Assembly (NCBI GenBank): GCA_963795195.1
Contig: CAWCGU010000006.1
Location: 2,604,001 to 2,668,000, forward strand
Length of the DNA stretch: 64,000 bases
Source of the DNA: CAWCGU01 sp963795195
Lineage (GTDB): Bacteria; Actinomycetota; Thermoleophilia; Solirubrobacterales; 70-9
Direction of reading: 5' to 3'
The notes beneath the pieces are model-generated. The model saw nothing but the letters and a program-made list of their open reading frames with translations. It made no database searches and was not told the DNA's origin. Positions within the stretch are counted from its first letter, which is position 1; each line of letters opens with the position of its first letter. This document shows, piece after piece, positions 34,915 to 42,973 of the stretch. Position numbers and translations under genes: made by a program.

Positions 34915-35151
34915 TTGAGCAGCACGATGGGAGCGCGCAGCGTCGCGCCCAAAACACAGACAAAGGCCGGGCGCAGGCGTAAGACCGTCAGCTGCGAGCA
35001 GTGCTTCTTCGGCACCCGCGGCCTCTGCGCCCTCAACCTCGGCGGCCCCTGCTCGACCTTTCGTCCCGACCGCCCCGAGGGCCTCGTGCCACCGCTGCAG
35101 CCGGCTCTGCTGATTCGCGAGAGCAGCATCGACGTAGCGGTCGCCGCCTAG
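34915..35151 (+). CDS. Small cysteine-rich protein, possible metal-binding
   Basis: This 78-residue ORF starts at TTG 34915, 6 bases after AAAGGGG, with a basic N-terminus (VAPKTQTKAGRRRKTVS). The core is CEQCFFGTRGLCALNLGGPCSTFRPDRPEGLVPPLQP, with four cysteines spaced as CxxC and C-x8-C, suggestive of a zinc or FeS site. The codon usage is GC-rich like the neighbours. I do not know the family; a DNA- or RNA-binding small protein is plausible. It is 69 bases upstream of the MBL-fold gene, on the same strand. Confidence 0.55.
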   Translation: MSSTMGARSVAPKTQTKAGRRRKTVSCEQCFFGTRGLCALNLGGPCSTFRPDRPEGLVPPLQPALLIRESSIDVAVAA

Positions 35152-35219
35152 CCTCGCGACGCCTCCCGCACGAAACCTGGCACCGCGGCGTCGCTTCAGA
35201 GATAGGGTCGATTGCCACT

Positions 35220-36014
35220 ATGCGTGTGACAGTGCTTGGCAAGTCGCCTTCGTGGCAGGACGCGGATGGAGCCTGCAGTGGCTACCTGATTGAGGAGGGG
35301 AGTACGCGCCTGCTGCTCGATTGCGGCAACGGCGTCTTCGCGAAGCTGCGGCTGTTCTGCGACTACACGGACATCGACCACGTGCTGATCTCGCATTTGC
35401 ACGCGGACCACATCCTCGATCTCGTGCCCTATTCCTACGCGCTCACCTACGCGCCTCGCCAGCAGCCGGTGCCGGTTGACCGCTGGCCGGGCACTGACAA
35501 TCCGGCGAAACCGACCCTGAACATGCCGCCCGGCTCGACCAAGACGATGCGTCGCATCGTCGGCGCCTGGGGCAATGACGATCTCGTGGAGAACGCCTTC
35601 GCACTCAGCGAGTACAACCCCGACCTCCCGCTCGAACTGGGCGAGTTGCACGTCAGTTTCCACCAGGTGCCGCACTTCACCGAGACCTATGCGATCGATT
35701 TTCGTGCTCGCAACGGCGGAGGGCGCCTGACCTACGGAGCCGATTGCAGGCCGGGTCCCGAGCTGATCGAGGCCGCCAAGGACACCGACCTGCTGATCGT
35801 CGAGGCGACGCTGCCGCGTCCGGAACGCAGCGGCATGCGCGGACACCTGACTCCCTCGGAGGCGGGCGAGCACGCCCGGCGTGCGGGCGCACGCCGGGTG
35901 GTGCTGACCCACATCTCAGACGAGCTCGACGAGCTTTGGGCGCGTGACCAGGGTGCGGAGGGCTTCGGGGCGCCCGTCGAGGTGGCGCGCGAGGGCGCCG
36001 TCTACGAAGTCTGA
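35220..36014 (+). CDS. Metallo-beta-lactamase-fold hydrolase
   Basis: The 264-residue protein starts MRVTVLGKSPSWQDADGACS. It has the MBL metal motif HVLISHLHADHILDLV (HxHxDH at about residues 59-64), further histidines in SFHQVPHFTETY and LTHIS near the C-terminus, and an aspartate in GADCRPGPEL. The overall layout, including GHLTPSEAGEHARRAGARRVVLTH, resembles RNase Z or phosphonate-type (PhnP-like) phosphodiesterases. The natural substrate is unknown. It is followed after 30 bases by hsp20 and then lon, but a link to proteolysis is not evident. Confidence 0.85.
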   Translation: MRVTVLGKSPSWQDADGACSGYLIEEGSTRLLLDCGNGVFAKLRLFCDYTDIDHVLISHLHADHILDLVPYSYALTYAPRQQPVPVDRWPGTDNPAKPTLNMPPGSTKTMRRIVGAWGNDDLVENAFALSEYNPDLPLELGELHVSFHQVPHFTETYAIDFRARNGGGRLTYGADCRPGPELIEAAKDTDLLIVEATLPRPERSGMRGHLTPSEAGEHARRAGARRVVLTHISDELDELWARDQGAEGFGAPVEVAREGAVYEV

Positions 36015-36044
36015 GCGACTCGACTCCCACTAAGGTCTCAAGGG

Positions 36045-36500
36045 ATGGCTCAACGTCGCGATCCTTTCGCCAACTTTGATCGCATGCGTCGCGAGATCGA
36101 CGAGCTCTTCGGCGACCTTTGGCAGCGCTCGCCGCTCACGACCCGGCAGGCCACGGGGTTCTCACCGCGTGTCGACGTCCACTACTGCGGCGATCCGCCG
36201 AAGGCGGTCGTCAAGGCCGATATCTCCGGAGTCGCGCTTGATGCGATCAGCCTCGAGATCTCGGGCCGAACGATGGTGATCGCGGGCGAGCGGCCGGTGA
36301 GAGAGGTGGAGGGGCGCGTCTACCAGCAGGTCGAAATCGCCACCGGCCACTTCCGGCGGGTCGTCGAGCTGAACGCCGACGTCGACCCCGAATCGGCCAA
36401 GGCGACCTACGAGGACGGCGTGTTGCGGATCGAGTTGCCGCTTTTGCAGGGGAAGGCATCGAAGCGCGTGCCAATCGAGCGCACCGGCGAAGAGGAGTAG
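36045..36500 (+). CDS. Small heat shock protein Hsp20
   Basis: The 151-residue protein has an alpha-crystallin domain from about residue 40 to 135: FSPRVDVHYCGDPPKAVVKADI, ISLEISGRTMVIAGERP, HFRRVVELNADVDPESAKAT, and the IEL motif in GVLRIELPLL. The short N-terminus (MAQRRDPFANFDRMRREIDELF) is typical of actinobacterial Hsp20. It is an ATP-independent chaperone that holds unfolded proteins. It lies 7 bases before lon on the same strand, so chaperone and protease are probably expressed together under heat stress. Confidence 0.92.
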   Translation: MAQRRDPFANFDRMRREIDELFGDLWQRSPLTTRQATGFSPRVDVHYCGDPPKAVVKADISGVALDAISLEISGRTMVIAGERPVREVEGRVYQQVEIATGHFRRVVELNADVDPESAKATYEDGVLRIELPLLQGKASKRVPIERTGEEE

Positions 36501-36507
36501 GGGGACC

Positions 36508-38991
36508 ATGGCGGGGGACCCACTGGATCCTCGGGGATTCTCGAACGAGCCGCTCGATTTCGAGAGCGAGGGCTCCGGGATCCAGATCGTCGAGTCGACC
36601 GATATCGATCAGGTCGTGCGCGACAGCCAGGAGCGTCCGCTGCCGACGGCGCTCCCGGTGCTGCCGCTGCGCGAGATGGTCACCTATCCCGACACCCTGA
36701 CGCCGCTGGCCGTCGGACAGGACCGCTCGATCAAGCTCGTCAACGACGTGCTTTCCGGAGAGCGCACCTTGGTGATGGTCGCCTCCAAGGACGCCGAACT
36801 CGACGAGCCCTCGCCCGACGAGCTGCATACCGTCGGCGTCGCCGGAGTCGTCGTACGCATGTTGAAGGTGCCCGACGGGACGATCCGGATCCTCGTCCAG
36901 GGGATGCAGCGGGTTCGCATCACCGAGTTCATCTCCGAGCGTCCCTACCTGGTGGCGCGCATCGAGGAGCTTCCGGACGTGATCGAGTCCTCACAGCAAC
37001 TCGAGGCGTTGACTCGCAACGTGCAACGCACTTTCTCGGAGATCATCGAGCAGATCCCATACCTGCCCGAGGAGCTCCAGCTCGCGGTCACCAACGTCGA
37101 CGACCCCTCCGCGCTCTCCCACCTGATCGCCGGCGCCCTGCGCATCTCCACCGACGAGAAGCAGGAACTGCTCGAGGAGGTCGACGTGACCCGGCGCCTG
37201 CGCCGGCTCTCCGAGATCCTGGCCCGCGAGCTCGAGGTGATACAGCTCGGCAGCCAGATCCAGTCCGAGGTGCAGGAGGGCATCGAGAAGGGCCAGCGCG
37301 AGTACTACCTTCGCGAGCAGATGAAAGCGATCCAGCGTGAGCTGGGTGAGGAGGATGACCAGCAGGCGGAGGTCAACGAGCTCCGGGAGCGCATCGAGGC
37401 GGCCCAGCTGCCCGAGCATGCACTCAAGGCGGCCGAGCGTGAGCTGACGCGACTGGAGCGCCTGCCGCCGGCAGCCGCTGAGTACGGCGTCATCCGCAGC
37501 TACCTCGAGTGGCTTGTCGAACTGCCCTGGGCGACTCGTTCAGAGGACGACCTCGACATCAAGCACGCCCGGAAAATCCTCGACGAAGATCATTACGACC
37601 TCGAGAAGGTCAAAGACCGCATTCTCGAATACCTGGCGGTCCGCAAGCTCCAACAGCAGTCAGTCGCTGCTTCAGCTGATGGTTCGGAGGCAGCGGGGTT
37701 TCGAAGTCCGATTCTTTGCTTTGTCGGCCCGCCGGGAGTCGGCAAGACCAGCCTCGGCAAGTCGATCTCGCGGGCACTCGGGCGAAACTTCGAGCGCATC
37801 TCAGTGGGCGGCGTCCGTGACGAGGCCGAGATCCGCGGGCATCGCCGCACCTACATCGGTGCGATGCCCGGCACGATCCTGCGCGCCCTGCGCGACGCCG
37901 GCACCCGCAACCCGCTGTTCATGATCGACGAGATCGACAAGATGGGCGCCGACTTCCGCGGCGACCCGGCAAGCGCGATGCTCGAAGTGCTGGATCCGTC
38001 CCAGAACGACAGCTTCCGCGACCACTACCTCGACCTCAACTTTGATCTCTCGGAGGTGATCTTCATCGCCACCGCGAACATGCTCGAGCCGATTCCGTCG
38101 CCGCTTCTCGATCGCATGGAGGTGATCCAGCTCGCGGGCTACACGCTCGACGAGAAGCTGCACATCGCGCGCCGCTACCTGGTCGGCCGCCAGATCACCG
38201 AGAACGGGCTGAAGCCGTCCCAGATCAGCTTCTCCGACGCCGCTCTGCGGGCGATCATCGAGGAGTACACGCGCGAGGCGGGGGTGCGGAACCTCGAACG
38301 CGAGATCGGGACCGTCGCTCGCAAGCTCGCTCGCGAGTTCGCGGAGGGCCGCGCCAAATCGAAGGTGGCCGTATCGGCGAAGCGTGTGCGCGAATTGCTC
38401 GGCAAACGACGTGTCTTTTCTGAATCCAGACGCCGCACAAAGGTGCCGGGCGTCTCAACCGCGCTCGCCTGGACACCGACCGGTGGCGACGTGCTCTTCG
38501 TCGAGGCGAGTTCGATGCCGGGGAAGGGAGGCCTGACCCTGACCGGACTGCTCGGGGACGCAATGCGTGAGTCGGCCCAAGCGGCACTTTCCTACGTGCG
38601 AAGTCACGTCGACAAGGTTGCGCCCAAGCTCGGGGAAGACTGGTTCGCGACCCACGACATCCACGTACACGTGCCCGCCGGCGCCGTACCCAAGGACGGG
38701 CCATCGGCGGGGATCGCGATCACGACCGCGCTCGCGTCCCTGGTCTCGGGCCGTCCCGTCCACGGCGATCTCGCGATGACCGGCGAGGTGACTCTGACCG
38801 GCCAGGTACTGCCGATCGGCGGGCTCAAGGAAAAGGCGCTCGCCGCCCAGCGAGCCGGGATCAAGACCGTGATCGTGCCCTCCCGAAACGAGGGCGACGT
38901 GGCTGAGATTCCCGATCACGAGCGCGGGAATCTGGAGTTTGTCTACGTCGATGACGTCTCGGTTGTTTTAGAACGGGCGCTTTCCGGTTAA
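36508..38991 (+). CDS. lon: ATP-dependent Lon protease
   Basis: The 827-residue protein has an N-terminal substrate-binding LON domain (ALPVLPLREMVTYPDTLTPL), a coiled helical region with QREYYLREQMKAIQRELGE, the AAA+ module with Walker A FVGPPGVGKTSLGKS (near 404-418), sensor and arginine-finger elements (PLFMIDEIDKMG, IFIATANMLEPIPSPLLDRM), and a C-terminal peptidase with catalytic Ser in KDGPSAG (near 733) and Lys in GGLKEKALAA (near 776). It degrades misfolded and regulatory proteins in the cytoplasm. The start is the ATG in GGGGACCATG, 7 bases after hsp20. Full length and intact. Confidence 0.97.
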   Translation: MAGDPLDPRGFSNEPLDFESEGSGIQIVESTDIDQVVRDSQERPLPTALPVLPLREMVTYPDTLTPLAVGQDRSIKLVNDVLSGERTLVMVASKDAELDEPSPDELHTVGVAGVVVRMLKVPDGTIRILVQGMQRVRITEFISERPYLVARIEELPDVIESSQQLEALTRNVQRTFSEIIEQIPYLPEELQLAVTNVDDPSALSHLIAGALRISTDEKQELLEEVDVTRRLRRLSEILARELEVIQLGSQIQSEVQEGIEKGQREYYLREQMKAIQRELGEEDDQQAEVNELRERIEAAQLPEHALKAAERELTRLERLPPAAAEYGVIRSYLEWLVELPWATRSEDDLDIKHARKILDEDHYDLEKVKDRILEYLAVRKLQQQSVAASADGSEAAGFRSPILCFVGPPGVGKTSLGKSISRALGRNFERISVGGVRDEAEIRGHRRTYIGAMPGTILRALRDAGTRNPLFMIDEIDKMGADFRGDPASAMLEVLDPSQNDSFRDHYLDLNFDLSEVIFIATANMLEPIPSPLLDRMEVIQLAGYTLDEKLHIARRYLVGRQITENGLKPSQISFSDAALRAIIEEYTREAGVRNLEREIGTVARKLAREFAEGRAKSKVAVSAKRVRELLGKRRVFSESRRRTKVPGVSTALAWTPTGGDVLFVEASSMPGKGGLTLTGLLGDAMRESAQAALSYVRSHVDKVAPKLGEDWFATHDIHVHVPAGAVPKDGPSAGIAITTALASLVSGRPVHGDLAMTGEVTLTGQVLPIGGLKEKALAAQRAGIKTVIVPSRNEGDVAEIPDHERGNLEFVYVDDVSVVLERALSG

Positions 38992-39089
38992 CCCCGGTAG
39001 CTCACGACCTCGGCGGGCTAAGGCGCTACTTTCAGCTGCCGATACGGTTAAGGCAGGAGCGCCAGGCACCATCGCGGCGACCAAACTTG

Positions 39090-40214
39090 ATGAGCCAGAC
39101 CACAACGAGCACAACGTCGCGCCTGATCGCAGTTGTAGCTGCGATCGCCGCCATGGCGGGATTCATGGCGCTGCTCGCCGTCGGCGAGAGCAAAGCCGAG
39201 CGCACACCCCATGCCAAGCCCGGCGCCAAGATCTTCGGCGTCGTCATGCAGGGCGACTATCACGGCGAGATCGACGGCGCAGCGCTGCAGGACCTGAATG
39301 TGGACAGCGTCCGCTTCCTGATCGCCCAGAGCCTCGTTCAGACCAACGCCGGTGCCTGCACCGCGACTGGCGGAGGTTGCGTGTGGACCGGCATCGACCA
39401 GATCGTCGGCGGCGCCGCCGCGGCGGGCGCTCAACTGCTGCCGTTCATGTTTGGGAACTCGTCGAAGCCGCCCGTCAGAGGCGCGGCCGCGCAGAGCTGG
39501 AAGGACTTCCTGACCGCCGCGGCCGGGCGCTACGGTCCGGGCGGAGCGTTCTGGAAGGAGTTCCCGAGCGTTCCGCAGCAGCCGGTGCGCGTTTGGCAGA
39601 TTTGGAATGAGCCCGGCTCACCCGCGTACTTCCAGCCGAAGCCGAACCCGAAGACCTACGCGAAGCTGCTGAGGCTCTCGGGAGACACGCTCCGCGCCGC
39701 TGACGGCGGCGCGAAGATCATGCTCGCCGGCCTGTTCGCGAGTTCTGACAGGGGCGCGATCCGCGGCCGCATCCCGGCTGTGCCGTACCTCGAGAAGCTC
39801 TACAACGTGCCCGGTGCGGCCGAGAGCTTCGATCTCGTCGCCCTGCATCCGTACTCCCGTGAGGTCGGCGGCATGCTCGACCAGGTCGAGCAGATCCGTG
39901 AGGTGATGTCCGAGGCAGGTGACTCGCGCACCAAGTTGGCGATCACGGAGCTGGGCTGGTCGTCGAACGATCCGAACGGCAGCCTGCTCGCGAAGGGCCT
40001 GCAGGGGCAGGCGACGACGATGAAGGCGGCCTTCAAGGCCCTCGTGCGCGCCCGCTCAAAGTTGCGTCTTGACACCGTCAACTGGTTCTCGCTGCGAGAC
40101 ATTCCGGTCGGCGGTCCCGGTGAGAGTTGCCCCAACTGCCCCTTTTCAGGCATTATGGAGGTCTCGGGGGCGCAGAAGCCCGCCTACGGCATCTTCCGCT
40201 CCTTCACGCGATGA
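39090..40214 (+). CDS. Secreted glycoside hydrolase-like (clan A) protein, first of a tandem pair
   Basis: The 374-residue protein has a signal peptide (AVVAAIAAMAGFMALLAVGE). The mature part has a TIM-barrel signature with acid/base glutamate in VRVWQIWNEPGSP (near residue 170) and nucleophile glutamate in KLAITELGWSSND (near 285), arranged like GH39/GH5 clan-A enzymes. Other conserved blocks are FGVVMQGDYHGEID and ALVRARSKLRLDTVNWFSLRD, ending in a CPNCPFSG segment. It is 60-70% like its downstream neighbour in visible blocks and overlaps it by 3 bases. The substrate is likely an extracellular polysaccharide, not identified. ATG 39090 was chosen; a TTG at 39087 directly precedes it. Confidence 0.78.
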   Translation: MSQTTTSTTSRLIAVVAAIAAMAGFMALLAVGESKAERTPHAKPGAKIFGVVMQGDYHGEIDGAALQDLNVDSVRFLIAQSLVQTNAGACTATGGGCVWTGIDQIVGGAAAAGAQLLPFMFGNSSKPPVRGAAAQSWKDFLTAAAGRYGPGGAFWKEFPSVPQQPVRVWQIWNEPGSPAYFQPKPNPKTYAKLLRLSGDTLRAADGGAKIMLAGLFASSDRGAIRGRIPAVPYLEKLYNVPGAAESFDLVALHPYSREVGGMLDQVEQIREVMSEAGDSRTKLAITELGWSSNDPNGSLLAKGLQGQATTMKAAFKALVRARSKLRLDTVNWFSLRDIPVGGPGESCPNCPFSGIMEVSGAQKPAYGIFRSFTR

Positions 40215-41356
40215 CGCACGGTCTGACTACACGAACTGGCTCACTGGCCGCCGCCGCGGCGCTGATTGCCGTGCTGGTCGTGTTCGGGGCGAGGACGCAG
40301 GCCGGCGCCGCGCCCACCATGTCGCCGAAGGCAAAGCCAGGTGCGAGTCTCTTCGGGTTGGTCCTGCAGGGCTATACCGCGACCATTGACGCGCCGGCGC
40401 TGCGCCAGGCCAATCCCGACAGCGTCCGCATCGCGGCCGTGCAGAGCCTGATCCAGGGCGGTTCGGGCAAGTGCACCCCCGGCAGTGCAGGCGCCAGCTC
40501 GGTCGGCGGCTCCTGCAACTGGAGTCAACTCGACCAGGAAATCGGCGGGGCCGCCCAGGCCGGCGCGCAGCCGCTTCCGTTCCTCTTCGGCAAGTCTTCG
40601 AAGCCCCCGCTCAGTGGGAGCGCGCGCAAGAGCTGGCAGACTTTCGTCAGCGCCGCCGTCAAGCGCTACAAGCCGGGCGGCGTGTACTGGAAGGGCACCT
40701 ACCAGGCGCAGTACCCCGGAAACCGCGCCAAGCCAGTCGGCGTCTGGCAGGTCTGGAACGAGCCGACCTCGCCGACTTACTGGAAGCCGAAGCCGAACGT
40801 GGCGAAGTACGTGCAGCTGCTGAAGGCGACCGGAGCGGTGATTCGCCGCGCCCACAGGCAGGCCAAGATCATGATCGCGGGCCTGTTTGCAAGCCCCGAC
40901 AAGGGCGCGATCAGGGGCCGGATTCCCGCGGTCGCGTTTCTCGAAAAGCTCTACCAGATCAGGGGAGCCAAGACAGCCTTCACGATCGCCGCCGTGCATC
41001 CTTACTCGCGTACCGTCAGCGGCCTGATCAAGGTCGTAGACCAGGTCCGTCAGGTGATGCGTGAGCACGGCGACGGCCGCAAGCCGCTGGCGATCACCGA
41101 GCTCGGCTGGTCCTCGAACCCGCCGAACAACAGCCTGCTCGCCAAGGGCGTGCAGGGCCAGAAGAACACGCTGCGCCAGGCCTTTAAGGCGCTGCTCAGG
41201 GTGCGTACCAGGTATCGCCTCGACACGGTCAACTGGTTCTCGCTGCGGGATGCCCCCAAGGATCAGAGCTCGTGCCCCAACTGCCCCTTCGCCGGCCTCA
41301 ACAAGGTGGACGGCAGCCACAAGCCGTCCTGGAACGCCTTCCTGGGCTTCACTTAG
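40211..41356 (+). CDS. Secreted glycoside hydrolase-like (clan A) protein, second of a tandem pair
   Basis: The 381-residue protein starts with a signal peptide (LTTRTGSLAAAAALIAVLVVFG). It shares blocks with the preceding protein: VWQVWNEPTSP, GLFASPDKGAIRGRIPAV, LEKLYQIRGA, KPLAITELGWSSNPPN, RLDTVNWFSLRD and CPNCPFAG. The catalytic glutamates (WNEP and TELGW) are both kept, so both copies should be active. Its ATG overlaps the stop of the first gene (ATGA), making them a two-gene unit from a local duplication. A hydrolase acting outside the membrane is inferred from the signal peptide. Confidence 0.78.
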   Translation: MTHGLTTRTGSLAAAAALIAVLVVFGARTQAGAAPTMSPKAKPGASLFGLVLQGYTATIDAPALRQANPDSVRIAAVQSLIQGGSGKCTPGSAGASSVGGSCNWSQLDQEIGGAAQAGAQPLPFLFGKSSKPPLSGSARKSWQTFVSAAVKRYKPGGVYWKGTYQAQYPGNRAKPVGVWQVWNEPTSPTYWKPKPNVAKYVQLLKATGAVIRRAHRQAKIMIAGLFASPDKGAIRGRIPAVAFLEKLYQIRGAKTAFTIAAVHPYSRTVSGLIKVVDQVRQVMREHGDGRKPLAITELGWSSNPPNNSLLAKGVQGQKNTLRQAFKALLRVRTRYRLDTVNWFSLRDAPKDQSSCPNCPFAGLNKVDGSHKPSWNAFLGFT

Positions 41357-41435
41357 GGGTCGGCGCCGACGGCCGGAGTCCGACGGCCCAGGCCGACATC
41401 CGGGCGGCCACACCCCGGCCACTAACTTCTCGCCC

Positions 41436-42248
41436 ATGCCAGGGCCTCACGCACGACGTACGCTGATCGACCGTGGCTCGCGCGCGCTTGATGCGGTCGG
41501 GCTGCTCGAGCCGGCCTACCGCCTGCGCCGCCGTCTGCGGCTGCGCGGCCTGGACGCAGAGCCTCCGCAGGAGCGGGACGGGATCCCAGTGCCGCCGCCC
41601 GAGCTGCGCTACCTGGTCGCCCACAACACCGATCTCGAGCAGTTCATCGACGGCGGTCGCCTCACCGCGGAGATGATCGCCGAGCGGGTGCGAGCGGCCG
41701 GCTCCGAGCTCGGCGGCGAGGCTGCGATCCTCGACTTCGGATGCGGCTGCGGGCGGCTCACTCGCCACTGGCCGGCGCTGCGCGATGCCGCCGTTCACGG
41801 CGTCGACTACAACCGGGAGCTGGTCGCTTGGTGCCAGGCCAACCTGCCCGGGGTGACGACGCGCCGCAGCCAGGTTGCGCCGCCCCTCGACTATCCCGAC
41901 GCGAGCTTCGATCTCGTCTACGCGATCTCGGTCTTCACCCACCTGCCGCTCGATCTGCAGGCCGCGTGGGCCGAGGAGCTGCGCCGGGTGCTGAAGCCCG
42001 GCGGACACCTGCTGGTGACGTTGATGGGTGCTAGCTATGAGCCCAAGTTGGCCCCAGCCGAGCTGACCGCCTTTCGCCGGGGGGAGGCGGTTGTCCGGCT
42101 GGGGAAGCTGGCGGGCACCAACGGATGCGCCGCGTTTCACCCTCGAGCCTATGCCGAGCAGAGCCTGCTGGGCGGCTTCGAGCTCGTCGACTTCTCCCCC
42201 GAGGTTGACGCGATCGGCCAGGATCTCTACCTGGCACGCCTTGGCTAG
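41436..42248 (+). CDS. SAM-dependent class I methyltransferase
   Basis: The 270-residue protein has the motif I EAAILDFGCGCGRLTRHW, post-I VHGVDYNRELVAWCQAN, motif IV region SFDLVYAISVFTHLP, and a motif VI-like VLKPGGHLLVT. The N-terminal 60 residues are basic, including LRRRLRLRGLD, and may bind a ligand or membrane. The substrate is unknown; sugar, polyketide or lipid methylation are options. It lies 79 bases after the glycoside hydrolase-like pair on the same strand. Confidence 0.87.
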   Translation: MPGPHARRTLIDRGSRALDAVGLLEPAYRLRRRLRLRGLDAEPPQERDGIPVPPPELRYLVAHNTDLEQFIDGGRLTAEMIAERVRAAGSELGGEAAILDFGCGCGRLTRHWPALRDAAVHGVDYNRELVAWCQANLPGVTTRRSQVAPPLDYPDASFDLVYAISVFTHLPLDLQAAWAEELRRVLKPGGHLLVTLMGASYEPKLAPAELTAFRRGEAVVRLGKLAGTNGCAAFHPRAYAEQSLLGGFELVDFSPEVDAIGQDLYLARLG

Positions 42249-42294
42249 ATATGCTGCAAACCCAGTCGAGAGTTGATTCTTAGGAGAGGTGTTG

Positions 42295-42753
42295 ATGGCG
42301 CAGAGAAGCAGGGCCAAGACTTCGGCCGAGAAGGCCACTGAGGCCGCGGCCGCAATTCGGGAAAATCCATACGTCCAGCGTCTGATCGAGGACGAGGTGC
42401 TGCGGGACGATCTCCGCGTCGCCTACGACTCGGCGCAGCGCGCCTACGGCCGTATGTCGAACGGCAAGGGCCCGGCGAAGGCTCTGATGGACGACAAGAA
42501 GACTCAGAAGGAGTTGCGCCAGACAGCCGAAGCACTTCGTGACGCAGGCGACCGTCTGCGCGGCAAGCGTGAGAGCGGTAGCCCGCTCAAGCGCCTGCTG
42601 CTGATCGGCATCGTCGGCACAGTCGCCGTGCTCGTCCTCAGCGAGGGAGCCCGTAAGGCTTTGCTTGATCGGCTTTTCGGTCCCGAAGAAGAGTTCGAGT
42701 ACACCTCGACGACGACGGTCAACACCGCGCCGTCCGCGACTTCGGCTTCGTAG
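42295..42753 (+). CDS. Single-span membrane protein of unknown function
   Basis: This 152-residue protein starts at ATG 42295, 8 bases after AGGAG. The N-terminal 95 residues are charged and helical (AEKATEAAAAIRENPYVQRL, then KTQKELRQTAEALRDAGDRL). One transmembrane helix follows, LKRLLLIGIVGTVAVLVLS, and then a Thr/Ser-rich tail. It is probably a cytoplasmic helical domain tethered to the membrane, in the style of actinobacterial small cell-envelope proteins. GTG and TTG codons directly before the ATG are alternative starts. No family recognised. Confidence 0.7.
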   Translation: MAQRSRAKTSAEKATEAAAAIRENPYVQRLIEDEVLRDDLRVAYDSAQRAYGRMSNGKGPAKALMDDKKTQKELRQTAEALRDAGDRLRGKRESGSPLKRLLLIGIVGTVAVLVLSEGARKALLDRLFGPEEEFEYTSTTTVNTAPSATSAS

Positions 42754-42973
42754 CGCTTCAGTCGGCGCCGCGTCGCGCGAGGCCGTCGATCGGCCGGCGT
42801 CGGCGCAACGGATCCCGATGGCGATCGTAGTTCTCGCCGAAGAAGCGCTCCTCGACGCCGAGAGGACCACGACCGCGTAGGCAGCGCCGCTGTCGCCTGA
42901 CGAGAAGGATCGTCGGGTGAACTGCGTGACCAGCCTCACAGAGATTCTCAACCGAGCGGTTTAGATTCGTCTG
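42754..42973. other. Intergenic region with a possible small-gene remnant
   Basis: Between the single-span membrane gene and the MMPL gene. On the minus strand a frame ending at about 42757 reads GVEERFFGENYDRHRDPLRR and continues RRPIDGLARRGAD, protein-like with GC-rich third positions, but no start codon is seen in the available frame. It could be a broken small gene or chance. No terminator or RNA is evident. Confidence 0.25.
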
